Below are positions 1 to 14,530 of a stretch of 64,000 bases of DNA, one piece after another. Position 1 is the first letter of the stretch; each line of letters opens with the position of its first letter. Location of the stretch: the NCBI RefSeq assembly GCF_964355755.1, contig NC_092679.1, forward strand, positions 9,972,932 through 10,036,931, written 5' to 3'. Position numbers and translations under genes: made by a program. The DNA comes from Antedon mediterranea. Its lineage: Eukaryota > Echinodermata > Crinoidea > Comatulida > Antedonidae. The notes beneath the pieces are model-generated. The model was not told where the DNA came from, searched no databases, and saw nothing but the letters and a program-made list of their open reading frames with translations.

Positions 1-175
1 AGATCAGCGAGAGAGAGATAGATAAGCGAGAGAGAAAGATCAGCGAGAGAGAGATAGATCAGCGAGAAAGAAATAGATCAGCGAGAGAGAGATAGATCAG
101 CGAGAGGGAGAGAAAGATCAGCGAGAGAGAGATAGATCAGCGAGAGAGATAGATCAGCGAGAGAGAGAGAGATAG

Positions 176-215
<40 letters not shown>

Positions 216-2568
216 TAAGCGAGAGAGAGATAGATTAGCGAGAGAGAGATAGATCAGTGAGAGAGAGATAGATCAGCGAGAGAGAGAGAGATCAGCGAGA
301 GAGAGATAGATCAACGAGAGAGAGAGAGATCAGCGAGAGAGAGAGATAGATCAACGAGAGAGAGATAGATCAGCGAGAGAGAGATAGATTAGCGGGGGAG
401 AGATAGATCAGCGAAAGAGAGAGAGATAGATCAGAAAGAGAGAGATAGATCAGCGAGAGAGAGATAGATTAGCAAGAGAGAGATAGATCAGCGAGAGAGA
501 GATAGATCAGCGAGAGAGAGAGAGATCAGCGAGAGAGAGATAGATCAGCAAGAGAGAGATAGATCAGCGAGAGAGAGATAGATCAGCGAGAGAGAGATAG
601 ATAGATCAGCGAGAGAGAGATAGATCAGCGAGAGAGATATAGATCAGCGAGAGAGAGATAGATCAGCGAGAGATAGATAGATCAGCGAGAGAGAGAGATA
701 GATCAGCAAGAGAGAGATAGATCAGCGAGAGAGAGAGATAGATCAGCGAGAGCGAGATAGATTAGCGAGAGAGAGATAGATCAGCGAGAGAGAGATAGAT
801 CAGCGAGAGAGAGAGATAGATCAGCGAGAGAGAGAGAAAGATCAGCGAGAGAGAGATAGATCAGCGACAGAGAGATAGATCAGCGACAGAGAGATAGATC
901 AGCGAGAGAGAGAGAGATCAGCGAGAGAGAGAGATAGATCAGCGAGAGAGAGATAGATAGATCAGCGAGAGAGAGATAGATAGATCAGCGAGAGAGAGAT
1001 AGATAGATCAGCGAGAGAGAGATAGATCAGCGAAAGAGAGATAGATAGATCAGCGAGAGAGAGATAGATCAGCGAGAGAGATAGATTAGCGAGAGAGAGA
1101 TAGATAGATGAGCGAGAGAGAGATAGATGAGCGAGAGAGAGATAGATCAGCGAGAGAGAGATAGATCAGCGAGAGAGAGATAGATAGATCAGCGAGAGAG
1201 AGAGATAGATAGATCAGCGAGAGAGAGATAGATAGATCAGCGAGAGAGAGAGATAGATGAGCGAGAGAGAGATAGATCAGCGAGAGAGATAGATAGATCA
1301 GCGAGAGAGAGAGAGAGAAAGAGAGAGAGATAGATAAGCGAGAGAGAGATAGATCAGCGAGAGAGAGATAGATCAGCGAGAGGGAGAGATAGATCAGCGA
1401 AAGAGAGAGAGATAGATCAGAAAGAGAGAGATAGATCAGCGAGAAAGAGATAGATCAGCGAGAGAGAGATAGATTAGCAAGAGAGAGATAGATCAGCGAG
1501 AGAGAGGTAGATCAGCGAGAGAGAGAGAAATCAGCCAGAGAGAGATAGATCAGCGAGAGAGAGATAGATCAGCGAGAGAGAGATAGATCAGCGAGAGAGA
1601 GATAGATAGATCAGCGAGAGAGAGATAGATCAGCGAGAGAGATTTAGATCAGCGAGAGAGAGATAGATCAGCGAGAGATAGATAGATCAGCAAGAGAGAG
1701 AGATAGATCAGCAAGAGAGATATATTAGCGAGAGAGAGAGATAGATCAGCGAGAGCGAGATAGATTAGCGAGAGAGAGATAGATCAGCGAGAGAGAGATA
1801 GATCAGCGAGAGAGAGAGATAGATCAGCGAGAAAGAGATAGATCAGCGAGAGAGATAGATAGATCAGCGAGATAGAGATAGATCAGCGAGAGAGAGAGAG
1901 AGAGAGATAGATCAGCGAGAGAGAGATAGATCAGCGAGAGAGAGATAGATCAGCGAGAGGGAGAGATAGATCAGTGAGAGAGATAAAGATCAGCGAGAGA
2001 GAGATAGATCAGCGAAAGAGAAATAGATCAGCGAGAGGAAGATAGATCAGCGAGAGAGAGAGATAGATCAGCGAGAGAGAGAGATAGATCAGCGAGAGAG
2101 AGAGAAAGATCAGCGAGAGAGAGATAGATCAGCGACAGAGAGATAGATCAGCGACAGAGAGATAGATCAGCGAGAGAGAGAGAGATCAGCGAGAGAGAGA
2201 GATAGATCAGCGAGAGAGAGATAGATAGATCAGCGAGAGAGAGATAGATAGATCAGCGAGAGAGAGATAGATAGATCAGCGAGAGAGAGATAGATCAGCG
2301 AAAGAGAGATAGATAGATCAGCGAGAGAGAGATAGATCAGCGAGAGAGATAGATTAGCGAGAGAGAGATAGATAGATGAGCGAGAGAGAGATAGATCAGC
2401 GAGAGAGAGATAGATCAGCGAGAGAGAGATAGATCAGCGATAGAGAGATAGATAGATCAGCGAGAGAGAGATAGATAGATCAGCGAGAGAGAGATAGATA
2501 GATCAGCGAGAAAGAGAGATAGATGAGCGAGAGAGAGATAGATCAGCGAGAGAGATAGATAGATCAGC

Positions 2569-2602
<34 letters not shown>

Positions 2603-4751
2603 TAGATAAGCGAGAGAGAGATAGATCAGCGAGAGAGAGATAGATCAGCGAGAGAGAGATAGATCAGCGAGAGGGAGAGATAGATCAGCGAGAGAGAGAG
2701 AGATAGATCAGAAAGAGAGAGATAGATCAGCGAGAAAGAGATAGATCAGCGAGAGAGAGATAGATTAGCAAGAGAGAGATAGATCAGCGAGAGAGAGGTA
2801 GATCAGCGAGAGAGAGAGAAATCAGCTAGAGAGAGATAGATCAGCGAGAGAGAGATAGATCAGCGAGAGAGAGATAGATTAGTGAGAGAGAGATAGATCA
2901 GCGAGAGAGAGATAGATCAGCGAGAGAGAGAGATAGATCAGCGAGAGAGAGAGAAAGATCAGCGAGAGAGAGATAGATCAGCGACAGAGAGATAGATCAG
3001 CGAGAGAGAGATAGATCAGCGAGAGAGAGAGAGATCAGCGAGAGAGAGAGAGATAGATCAGCGAGAGAGAGATAGATAGATCAGCGAGAGAGAGATAGAT
3101 AGATCAGCGAGAGAGAGATAGATAGATCAGCGAGAGAGAGATAGATCAGCGAAAGAGAGATAGATAGATCAGCGAGAGAGAGATAGATCAGCGAGAGAGA
3201 TAGATTAGCGAGAGAGAGATAGATAGATGAGCGAGAGAGAGATAGATCAGCGAGAGAGAGATAGATCAGCGAGAGAGAGAGATAGATCAGCGAGAGAGAG
3301 ATAGATAGATCAGCGAGAGAGAGATAGATAGATCAGCGAGAGAGAGATAGATAGATCAGCGAGAGAGAGATAGATAGATCAGCGAGAGAGAGAGATAGAT
3401 GAGCGAGAGAGAGATAGATCAGCGAGAGAGATAGATAGATCAGCGAGAGAGAGAGAGAGAAAGAGAGAGAGATAGATAAGCGAGAGAGAGATAGATCAGC
3501 GAGAGAGAGATAGATCAGCGAGAGGGAGAGATAGATCAGCGAGAGAGAGAGAGATAGATCAGAAAGAGAGAGATAGATCAGCGAGAAAGAGATAGATCAG
3601 CGAGAGAGAGATAGATTAGCAAGAGAGAGATAGATCAGCGAGAGAGAGGTAGATCAGCGAGAGAGAGAGAAATCAGCCAGAGAGAGATAGATCAGCGAGA
3701 GAGAGATAGATCAGCGAGAGAGAGATAGATCAGCGAGAGAGAGATAGATAGATCAGCGAGAGAGAGATAGATCAGCGAGAGAGATATAGATCAGCGAGAG
3801 AGAGATAGATCAGCGAGAGATAGATAGATCAGCAAGAGAGAGAGATAGATCAGCAAGAGAGATATATTAGCAAGAGAGAGAGAGATAGATCAGCGAGAGC
3901 GAGATAGATTAGCGAGAGAGAGATAGATCAGCGAGAGAGAGATAGATCAGCGAGAGAGAGAGATAGATCAGCGAGAAAGAGATAGATCAGCGAGAGAGAT
4001 AGATAGATCAGCGAGAGAGAGATAGATCAGCGAGAGAGAGAGAGAGAGATAGATCAGCGAGAGAGAGAGAGATAGATCAGCGAGAGAGATATAGATCAGC
4101 GAGAGAGAGATAGATCAGCGAGAGGGAGAGATAGATCAGCGAGAGAGATAAAGATCAGTAGATCAGCGAGAGAGATAAAGATCAGCGAGAGAGAGATAGA
4201 TCAGCGAAAGAGAAATAGATCAGCGAGAGGGAGATAGATCAGCGAGAGAGAGAGATAGATCAGCGAGAGAGAGAGATAGATCAGCGAGAGAGAGAGAAAG
4301 ATCAGCGAGAGAGAGATAGATCAGCGACAGAGAGATAGATCAGCGAGAGAGAGATAGATCAGCGAGAGAGAGAGAGATCAGCGAGAGAGAGAGATAGATC
4401 AGCGAGAGAGAGATAGATAGATCAGCGAGAGAGAGATAGATAGATCAGCGAGAGAGAGATAGATCAGCGAAAGAGAGATAGATAGATCAGCGAGAGAGAG
4501 ATAGATCAGCGAGAGAGATAGATTAGCGAGAGAGAGATAGATAGATGAGCGAGAGAGAGATAGATCAGCGAGAGAGAGATAGATCAGCGAGAGAGAGATA
4601 GGTCGGCGAGAGAGAGATAGATAGATCAGCGAGAGAGAGATAGATAGATCAGCGAGAGAGAGATAGATAGATCAGCGAGAGAGAGAGATAGATGAGCGAG
4701 AGAGAGATAGATCAGCGAGAGAGATAGATAGATCAGCGAGAAAGAGATAGA

Positions 4752-4794
<43 letters not shown>

Positions 4795-5565
4795 TAAGCG
4801 AGAGAGAGATAGATCAGCGAGAGAGAGATAGATCAGCGAGAGAGAGATAGATCAGCGAGAGGGAGAGATAGATCAGCGAGAGAGAGATAGATCAGCGAGA
4901 GAGAGATAGATCAGCGAGAGAGATATAGATCAGCGAGAGAGAGATAGATCAGCGAGAAAGAGATAGATCAGCGAGAGAGAGAAAGATCAGCGAGAGAGAG
5001 ATAGATCAGTGAGAGAGAGATAGATCAGCGAGAGAGAGATAGATTAGCGAGAGAGAGATAGATCAGCGAGAGAGAGAGAGAGATAGATCAGAGAGAGAGA
5101 GATAGATCATCGAGAGAGAGATAGATCAGCGAGAGAGAGATAGATTAGCAAGAGAGAGATAGATCAGCGAGAGAGAGAGAGATCAGCGAGAGAGAGATAG
5201 ATCAGCGAGAGAGAGATAGATCAGCGAGAGAGAGATAGATCAGCGAGAGAGAGATAGATAGATCAGCGAGAGAGAGATAGATAGATCAGCGAGAGAGATA
5301 TAGATCAGCGAGAGAGAGATAGATCAGCGAGAGATAGATAGATCAGCGAGAGAGAGAGAGATATATCAGCAAGAGAGAGATAGATCAGCGAGAGAGAGAG
5401 ATAGATCAGCGAGAGCGAGATAGATTAGCGAGAGAGAGATAGATCAGTGAGAGAGATAGATCAGCAAGAGAGAGAGAGATAGATCAGCGAGAAAGAGATA
5501 GATCAGCGAGAGAGATAGATAGATCCGCGAGAGAGAGATAGATCAGCGAGAGAGAGAGAGATAGA

Positions 5566-5596
<31 letters not shown>

Positions 5597-7149
5597 TAGA
5601 TCAGCGAGAGAGAGAGAGAGATAGATCAGCGAGAGAGAGATAAATCAGCGAGAGAGAGATAGATCAGCGAGAGGGAGAGATAGATCAGCGAGAGAGAGAT
5701 AGATCAGCGAGAGAGATAGATCAGCGAGAGAGAGATAGATCAGCGAGAGAGATAGATCAGCGAGAGAGAGAGATAGATCAGCGAGAGAGAGAGAGAGATA
5801 TAGATCAGCGAGAGAGAGAAAGATCAGCGAGAGAGAGATAGGTCAGCGACAGAGAGATAGATCAGCGAGAGAGAGATAGATCAGCGAGAGAGATATAGAT
5901 CAGCGAGAGAGAGAGATAGATCAGCGAGAGAGAGAGAGATAGATCAGCGAGAGAGAGAAAGATCAGCGAGAGAGAGATAGATCAGTGAGAGAGAGATAGA
6001 TCAGCGAGAGAGAGATAGATTAGCGGGGGAGATATAGATCAGCGAGAGAGAGAGATAGATCAGAAAGAGAGAGATAGATCAGCGAGAGAGAGATAGATCA
6101 GCGAGAGACAGATAGATTAGCAAGAGAGAGATAGATCAGCGAGAGAGAGATAGATCAGCGAGAGAGAGAGAGATCAGCGAGAGAGAGATAGATCAGCGAG
6201 AGAGAGATAGATCAGCGAGAGAGAGAGATAGATCAGCGAGAGAGAGATAGATAGATCAGCGAGAGAGAGATAGATCAGCGAGAGAGATATAGATCAGCGA
6301 GAGAGAGATAGATCAGCGAGAGATAGATAGATCAGCGAGAGAGAGAGATAGATCAGCAAGAGAGAGATAGATCAGCGAGAGAGAGAGATAGATCAGCGAG
6401 AGCGATATAGATTAGCGAGAGAGAGATAGATCAGCGAGAGAGAGATAGATCAGCGAGAAAGAGATAGATCAGCGAGAGAGATAGATAGATCAGCGAGAGA
6501 GATAGATAGATCAGCGAGAGAGAGAGAGAGAGAGATAGATCAGCGAGAGAGAGAGAGATAGATCAGCGAGAGAGAGAGAGATAGATCAGCGAGAGAGAGA
6601 TAGATCAGCGAGAGAGAGATAGATCAGCGAGAGGGAGAGATAGATCAGCGAGAAAGATATAGATCAGCGAGAGAGAGATAGATCAGCGAGAGAGAAATAG
6701 ATCAGCGAGAGAGAGATAGATCAGCGAGAGAGAGAGATAGATCAGCGAGAGAGAGAGAGATAGATCAGCGAGAGAGAGAAAGATCAGCGACAGAGAGATA
6801 GATCAGCGACAGAGAGATAGATCAACGAGAGAGAGATAGATCAGCGAGAGAGAGATAGATCAGCGAGAGAGATATAGATCAGCGAGAGAGAGATAGATCA
6901 GCGAGAGATAGATAGATCAGCGAGAGAGAGAGAGATAGATCAGCAAGAGAGAGATAGATCAGCGAGAGAGAGCGATAGATCAGCGAGAGCGAGATAGATT
7001 AGCGAGAGAGAGATAGATCAGCGAGAGAGAGATAGATCAGCGAGAGAGAGAGAGATAGATCAGCGAGAAAGAGATACATCAGCGAGAGAGATAGATAGAT
7101 CAGCGAGAGAGAGATAGATCAGCGAGAGAGAGAGAGAGAGAGAGATAGA

Positions 7150-7212
<63 letters not shown>

Positions 7213-9757
7213 TCAGCGAGAGAGAGAGATAGATCAGCGAGAGAGAGATAGATCAGCGAGAGAGAGATAGATCAGCGAGAGGGAGAGATAGATCAGCGAG
7301 AGAGAGATAGATCAGCGAGAGAGAGATAGATCAGCGAGAGAGAGATAGATCAGCGAGAGAGATAGATCAGCGAGAGAGAGAGATAGATCAGCGAGAGAGA
7401 GAGAGAGATAGATCAGCGAGAGAGAGAAAGATCAGCGAGAGAGAGATAGGTCAGCGACAGAGAGATAGATCAGCGAGAGAGAGATAGATCAGCGAGAGAG
7501 ATATAGATCAGCGAGAGAGAGAGATAGATCAGCGAGAGAGAGATAGATCAGCGAGAGAGAGAAAGATCAGCGAGAGAGAGATAGATCAGTGAGAGAGATA
7601 GATCAGCGAGAGAGAGATAGATTAGCGGGGGAGAGATAGATCAGCGAAAGAGAGATAGATAGATCAGAAAGAGAGAGATAGATCAGCGAGAGAGAGATAG
7701 ATTAGCAAGAGAGAGATAGATCAGCGAGAGAGAGATAGATCAGAGAGAGAGAGAGAGATCAGCGAGAGAGAGATAGATCAGCAAGAGAGAGATAGATCAG
7801 CGAGAGAGAGATAGATCAGCGAGAGAGAGATAGATAGATCAGCGAGAGAGAGATAGATCAGCGAGAGAGATATAGATCAGCGAGAGAGAGATAGACCAGC
7901 GAGAGATAGATAGATCAGCGAGAGAGAGAGATAGATCAGCAAGAGAGAGATAGATCAGCGAGAGAGAGAGATAGATCAGCGAGAGCGAGATAGATTAGCG
8001 AGAGAGAGATAGATCAGCGAGAGAGAGATAGATCAGAGAGAGAGAGAGAGAGATAGATCAGCGAGAAAGAGATAGATCAGCGAGAGAGATAGATAGATCA
8101 GCGAGAGAGAGAGAGAGAGATAGATCAGCGAGAGAGAGAAAGAGAGAGAGATCAGCGAGAGAGAGATAAATCAGCGAGAGAGAGATAGATCAGCGAGAAG
8201 GAGAAATAGATCAGCGAGAGAGATATAGATCAGCGAGAGAGAGATAGATCAGCGAGAAAGAAATAGATCAGCGAGAGAGAGATAGATCAGCGAGAGGGAG
8301 AGATAGATCAGCGAGAGAGAGATAGATCAGCGAGAGAGAGATAGATCAGCGAGAGGGAGAGATAGATCAGCGAGAGAGAGATAGATCAGCGAGAGAGAGA
8401 TAGATCAGCGAGAGAGAGATAGACCAGCGAGAGAGAGATAGGATCAGCGAGAGAGAGAGATAGATCAGCAACATAGATAGATCAGCGAGAAAGATAGATC
8501 AGCGAGAGGGAGAGATAGATCAGCGAGAGAGATATAGATCAGTGAGAGAGAGATAGATCAGCGAGAGAGATATAGATCAGCGAGAGAGAGATAGATCAGC
8601 GAGAGAGATAGATCAGCGAGAGAGAGAAAGATCAGCGAGAGAGAGATAGATCAGTGAGAGAGAGATAGATCAGCGAGAGAGAGATAGATTAGCGAGAGAG
8701 AGATAGATCAGCGAGAGAGAGAGAGAGATAGATCAGAGAGAGAGAGATAGATCAGCGAGAGAGAGATAGATCAGCGAGAGAGAGATAGATTAGCAAGAGA
8801 GAGATAGATCAGCGAGAGAGAGATAGATCAGCGAGAGAGAGATAGATCAGCGAGAGAGAGGTAGATTAGCGAGAGAGAGATATATCAGCGAGAGAGAGAT
8901 AGATAGATCAGCGAGAGAGAGATAGATCAGCGAGAGAGATATAGATCAGCGAGAGAGAGATAGATCAGCGAGAGATAGATAGATCAGCGAGAGAGAGAGA
9001 GATAGATCAGCAAGAGAGAGATAGATCAGCGAGAGAGAGAGATAGATCAGCGAGAGCGAGATAGATTAGCGAGAAATAGATAGATCAGCGAGAGAGAGAG
9101 AGATAGATCAGCGAGAAAGAGATAGATCAGCGAGAGAGAAATAGATCAGCGAGAGAGAGATAGATCAGCGAGAGGGAGAGATAGATCAGCGAGAGAGAGA
9201 TAGATCAGCGAGAGAGAGATAGATCAGCGAGAGAGAGAGAGATAGATCAGCGAGAGGGAGAGATAGATCAGCGAGAGAGAGATAGATCAGCGAGAGAGAG
9301 ATAGATCAGCTAGAGAGAGAGATAGATCAGCGAGATAGAGAAAGATCAGCGAGAGAGAGATAGATCAGCGACAGAGAGATAGATCAGCGAGAGGGAGAGA
9401 TAGATCAGCGAGAGAGAGATAGATCAGCGAGAGAGAGATAGATAGATCAGCGAGAGAGAGATAGATCAGCGAGAGAGAGATAGATCAGCGAGAGAGATAG
9501 ATCAGCGAGAGGGAGAGATAGATCAGCGAGAGAGAGAGAGAGATAGATCAGCGAGAGAGAGAAAGATCAGCGATAGAGAGATAGGTCAGCGACAGAGAGA
9601 TAGATCAGCGAAAGAGAGATAGATCAGCGAGAGAGATATAGATCAGCGAGAGAGAGATAGATCAGCGAGAGAGAGAGATAGATCAGCGAGAGAGAGAAAG
9701 ATCAGCGAGAGAGAGATAGATCAGTGAGAGAGAGATAGATCAGCGAGAGAGAGATAG

Positions 9758-11481
9758 ATTAGAGGGGGAGAGATAGATCAGCGAGTGAGAGAGAGATAGA
9801 TCAGAAAGAGAGATAGATCAGCGAGAGAGAGATAGATCAGCGAGAGAGAGATAGATTAGCAAGAGAGAGATAGATCAGCGAGAGAGAGAGAGAGATCTGC
9901 GAGAGAGAGAGAGAGAGATCAGCGAGAGAGGGATAGATCAGCGAGAGAGAGAGATAGATCAGCGAGAGAGAGAAAGATCAGCGAGAGAGAGATAGATCAG
10001 CGACAGAGAGATAGATCAGCGAGAGAGAGATAGATCAGCGAGAGAGAGATAGATCAGCGAGAGAGAGAAAGATCAGTGAGAGAGAGATAGATCAGCGACA
10101 GAGAGATAGATCAGCGAGAGAGAGATAGATCAGCGAGAGAGAGAGAGAGGTCAGCGAGAGAGAGAGAGATAGATCAGCGAGAGAGAGATAGATCAGCGAG
10201 AGAGATAGATTAGCGAGAGAGAGATAGATAGATGAGCGAGAGAGAGATAGATCAGCGAGAGAGAGATAGATCAGCGAGAGAGAGATAGATCAGCGAGAGA
10301 GAGATAGATAGATCAGCGAGAGAGAGATAGATAGATCAGCGAGAGAGATAGATAGATCAGCGAGAGAGAGATAGATGAGCGAGAGAGAGATAGATCAGCG
10401 AGAGAGAGTTAGATCAGCGAGAGAGAGAGAGAGATAGATAAGCGAGAGAGAGATAGATCAGCGAGAGAGAGATAGATCAGCGAGAGGGAGAGATAGATCA
10501 GCGAGAGAGAGATAGATCAGCGAGAGAGATAGATCAGCGAGAGAGATAAATCAGCGAGAGAGAGATAGATCAGCAAGAGAGAGAGATAGATCAGCGAGAG
10601 AGAGATAGATCAGCGAGAGAGAGATAGATAGATCAGCGAGAGATAGAGATAGATAGATCAGCGAGAGAGAGATAGATAGATCAGCGAGAGAGAGATAGAT
10701 AGATCAGCGAGAGAGAGATAGATGAGCGAGAGAGAGATAGATCAGCGAGAGAGATAGATAGATCAGCGAGAGAGAGATAGATCAGCGAGAGATAGAGAGA
10801 GAGAGATAGATAAGCGAGAGAGAGAGATAGATCAATGAGAGAGAGATAGATCAGCGAGAGAGAGATAGATCAGCGAGAGGGAGAGATAGATCAGCGAGAG
10901 AGAGATAGATCAGCGAGAGAGAGATAGATCAGCGAGAGAGATAGATCAGCGAGAGAGAGATAGATCAGCGAGAGAGAGAGATGGATCAGCGAGAGAGAGA
11001 GATAGATCAGCGAGATAGAGAAAGATCTGCGAGAGAGAGATAAATCAGCGAGAGAGAGATAGATCAGCGAGAGAGAGATAGATCAGCGAGAGAGAGATAG
11101 ATCAGCGAGAGAGAGATAGATCAGCGAGAGAGAGATAGATCAGCGAGAGAGAGATAGATCAGCGAGAGAGAGATAGATAGATCAGCGAGAGAGAGATAGA
11201 TAGATCAGCGAGAGAGATAGATCAGCGAGAGAGATATAGATCAGCGAGAAGAGATATAGATCAGCGAGAGATAGATAGATCAGCGAGAGAGAGAGATAGA
11301 TCAGCAAGAGAGAGATAGATCAGCGAGAGAGAGAGATAGATCAGCGAGAGCGAGATAGATTAGCGAGAGAGAGATAGATCAGCGAGAGAGAGATAGATCA
11401 GCGAGAGAGAGAGAGAGATAGATCAGCGAGAAAGAGATAGATCAGCGAGAGAGATAGATAGATCAGCGAGAGAGAGATAGA

Positions 11482-11522
<41 letters not shown>

Positions 11523-13676
11523 TCAGCGAGAGAGAGAGAGATAGATCAGCGAGAGAGAGATAGATCAGCGAGAGAGAAATAGATCAGCGAGAGGGAGAGA
11601 TAGATCAGCGAGAGAGAGATAGATCAGCGAGAAAGAGATAGATCAGCGAGAGAGAGATAGATCAGCGAGAGAGATAGATCAGCGAGAGGGAGAGAGATAG
11701 ATCAGCGAGAGAGAGAGAGAGATAGATCAGCGAGAGAGAGAAAGATCAGCGATAGAGAGATAGGTCAGCGACAGAGAGATAGATCAGCGAAAGAGAGATA
11801 GATCAGCGAGAGAGATATAGATCAGCGAGAGAGAGATAGATCAGCGAGAGAGAGAGATAGATCAGCGAGAGAGAGAAAGATCAGCGAGAGAGAGATAGAT
11901 CAGTGAGAGAGAGATAGATCAGCGAGAGAGAGATAGATTAGAGGGGGAGAGATAGATCAGCGAGTGAGAGAGAGATAGATCAGAAAGAGAGATAGATCAG
12001 CGAGAGAGAGATAGATCAGCGAGAGAGAGATAGATTAGCAAGAGAGAGATAGATCAGCGAGAGAGAGAGAGAGATCAGCGAGAGAGAGAGAGAGATCAGC
12101 GAGAGAGGGATAGATCAGCGAGAGAGAGAGATAGATCAGCGAGAGAGAGAAAGATCAGCGAGAGAGAGATAGATCAGCGACAGAGAGATAGATCAGCGAG
12201 AGAGAGATAGATCAGCGAGAGAGAGATAGATCAGCGAGAGAGAGAAAGATCAGTGAGAGAGAGATAGATCAGCGACAGAGAGATAGATCAGCGAGAGAGA
12301 GATAGATCAGCGAGAGAGAGAGAGAGGTCAGCGAGAGAGAGAGAGATAGATCAGCGAGAGAGAGATAGATCAGCGAGAGAGATAGATTAGCGAGAGAGAG
12401 ATAGATAGATGAGCGAGAGAGAGATAGATCAGCGAGAGAGAGATAGATCAGCGAGAGAGAGATAGATCAGCGAGAGAGAGATAGATAGATCAGCGAGAGA
12501 GAGATAGATAGATCAGCGAGAGAGATAGATAGATCAGCGAGAGAGAGATAGATGAGCGAGAGAGAGATAGATCAGCGAGAGAGAGTTAGATCAGCGAGAG
12601 AGAGAGAGAGATAGATAAGCGAGAGAGAGATAGATCAGCGAGAGAGAGATAGATCAGCGAGAGGGAGAGATAGATCAGCGAGAGAGAGATAGATCAGCGA
12701 GAGAGATAGATCAGCGAGAGAGATAAATCAGCGAGAGAGAGATAGATCAGCAAGAGAGAGAGATAGATCAGCGAGAGAGAGATAGATCAGCGAGAGAGAG
12801 ATAGATAGATCAGCGAGAGATAGAGATAGATAGATCAGCGAGAGAGAGATAGATAGATCAGCGAGAGAGAGATAGATAGATCAGCGAGAGAGAGATAGAT
12901 GAGCGAGAGAGAGATAGATCAGCGAGAGAGATAGATAGATCAGCGAGAGAGAGATAGATCAGCGAGAGATAGAGAGAGAGAGATAGATAAGCGAGAGAGA
13001 GAGATAGATCAATGAGAGAGAGATAGATCAGCGAGAGAGAGATAGATCAGCGAGAGGGAGAGATAGATCAGCGAGAGAGAGATAGATCAGCGAGAGAGAG
13101 ATAGATCAGCGAGAGAGATAGATCAGCGAGAGAGAGATAGATCAGCGAGAGAGAGAGATGGATCAGCGAGAGAGAGAGATAGATCAGCGAGATAGAGAAA
13201 GATCTGCGAGAGAGAGATAAATCAGCGAGAGAGAGATAGATCAGCGAGAGAGAGATAGATCAGCGAGAGAGAGATAGATCAGCGAGAGAGAGATAGATCA
13301 GCGAGAGAGAGATAGATCAGCGAGAGAGAGATAGATCAGCGAGAGAGAGATAGATAGATCAGCGAGAGAGAGATAGATAGATCAGCGAGAGAGATAGATC
13401 AGCGAGAGAGATATAGATCAGCGAGAGAGATATAGATCAGCGAGAGATAGATAGATCAGCGAGAGAGAGAGATAGATCAGCAAGAGAGAGATAGATCAGC
13501 GAGAGAGAGAGATAGATCAGCGAGAGCGAGATAGATTAGCGAGAGAGAGATAGATCAGCGAGAGAGAGATAGATCAGCGAGAGAGAGATAGATCAGCGAG
13601 AGAGAGAGAGAGATAGATCAGCGAGAAAGAGATAGATCAGCGAGAGAGATAGATAGATCAGCGAGAGAGAGATAGA

Positions 13677-13719
<43 letters not shown>

Positions 13720-14058
13720 TCAGCGAGAGAGAGAGAGATAGATCAGCGAGAGAGAGATAGATCAGCGAGAGAGAAATAGATCAGCGAGAGGGAGAGATAG
13801 ATCAGCGAGAGAGAGATAGATCAGCGAGAAAGAGATAGATCAGCGAGAGAGATAGATCAGCGAGAGGGAGAGAGATAGATCAGCGAGAGAGAGAGAGAGA
13901 GAGATCAGCGAGAGAGAGAAAGATCAGCGATAGAGAGATAGGTCAGCGACAGAGAGATAGATCAGCGAAAGAGAGATAGATCAGCGAGAGAGATATAGAT
14001 CAGCGAGAGAGAGATAGATCAGCGAGAGAGATAGATAGATCAGCGAGAGAGAGATAGA

Positions 14059-14117
<59 letters not shown>

Positions 14118-14530
14118 AGCGAGAGAGAGAGAGATAGATCAGCGAGAGAGAGATAGATCAGCGAGAGAGAAATAGATCAGCGAGAGGGAGAGATAGATCA
14201 GCGAGAGAGAGATAGATCAGCGAGAAAGAGATAGATCAGCGAGAGAGAGATAGATCAGCGAGAGAGATAGATCAGCGAGAGGGAGAGAGATAGATCAGCG
14301 AGAGAGAGAGAGAGATAGATCAGCGAGAGAGAGAAAGATCAGCGATAGAGAGATAGGTCAGCGACAGAGAGATAGATCAGCGAAAGAGAGATAGATCAGC
14401 GAGAGAGATATAGATCAGCGAGAGAGAGGTAGATCAGCGAGAGAGAGAGATAGATCAGCGAGAGAGAGAAAGATCAGCGAGAGAGAGATAGATCAGTGAG
14501 AGAGAGATAGATCAGCGAGAGAGAGATAGA
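9758..14530 (+). repeat. Higher-order repeat inside satellite, ~2.18-kb period then 2.59 kb
   Basis: A rare variant, a GATTAGAGGGGGAG monomer followed by GCGAGTGAGAG, occurs at 9758, 11937 and 14530. The spacing is 2179 bp and then 2593 bp. A second marker, GAGAGGTCAGC, occurs near 10148 and 12325, giving 2177 bp. The order of variants between these markers is the same in the first two copies. This shows amplification of ~2.2-kb blocks rather than of single monomers. The third interval is longer because of extra monomers and a long GA run near 14060-14115. Confidence 0.75.
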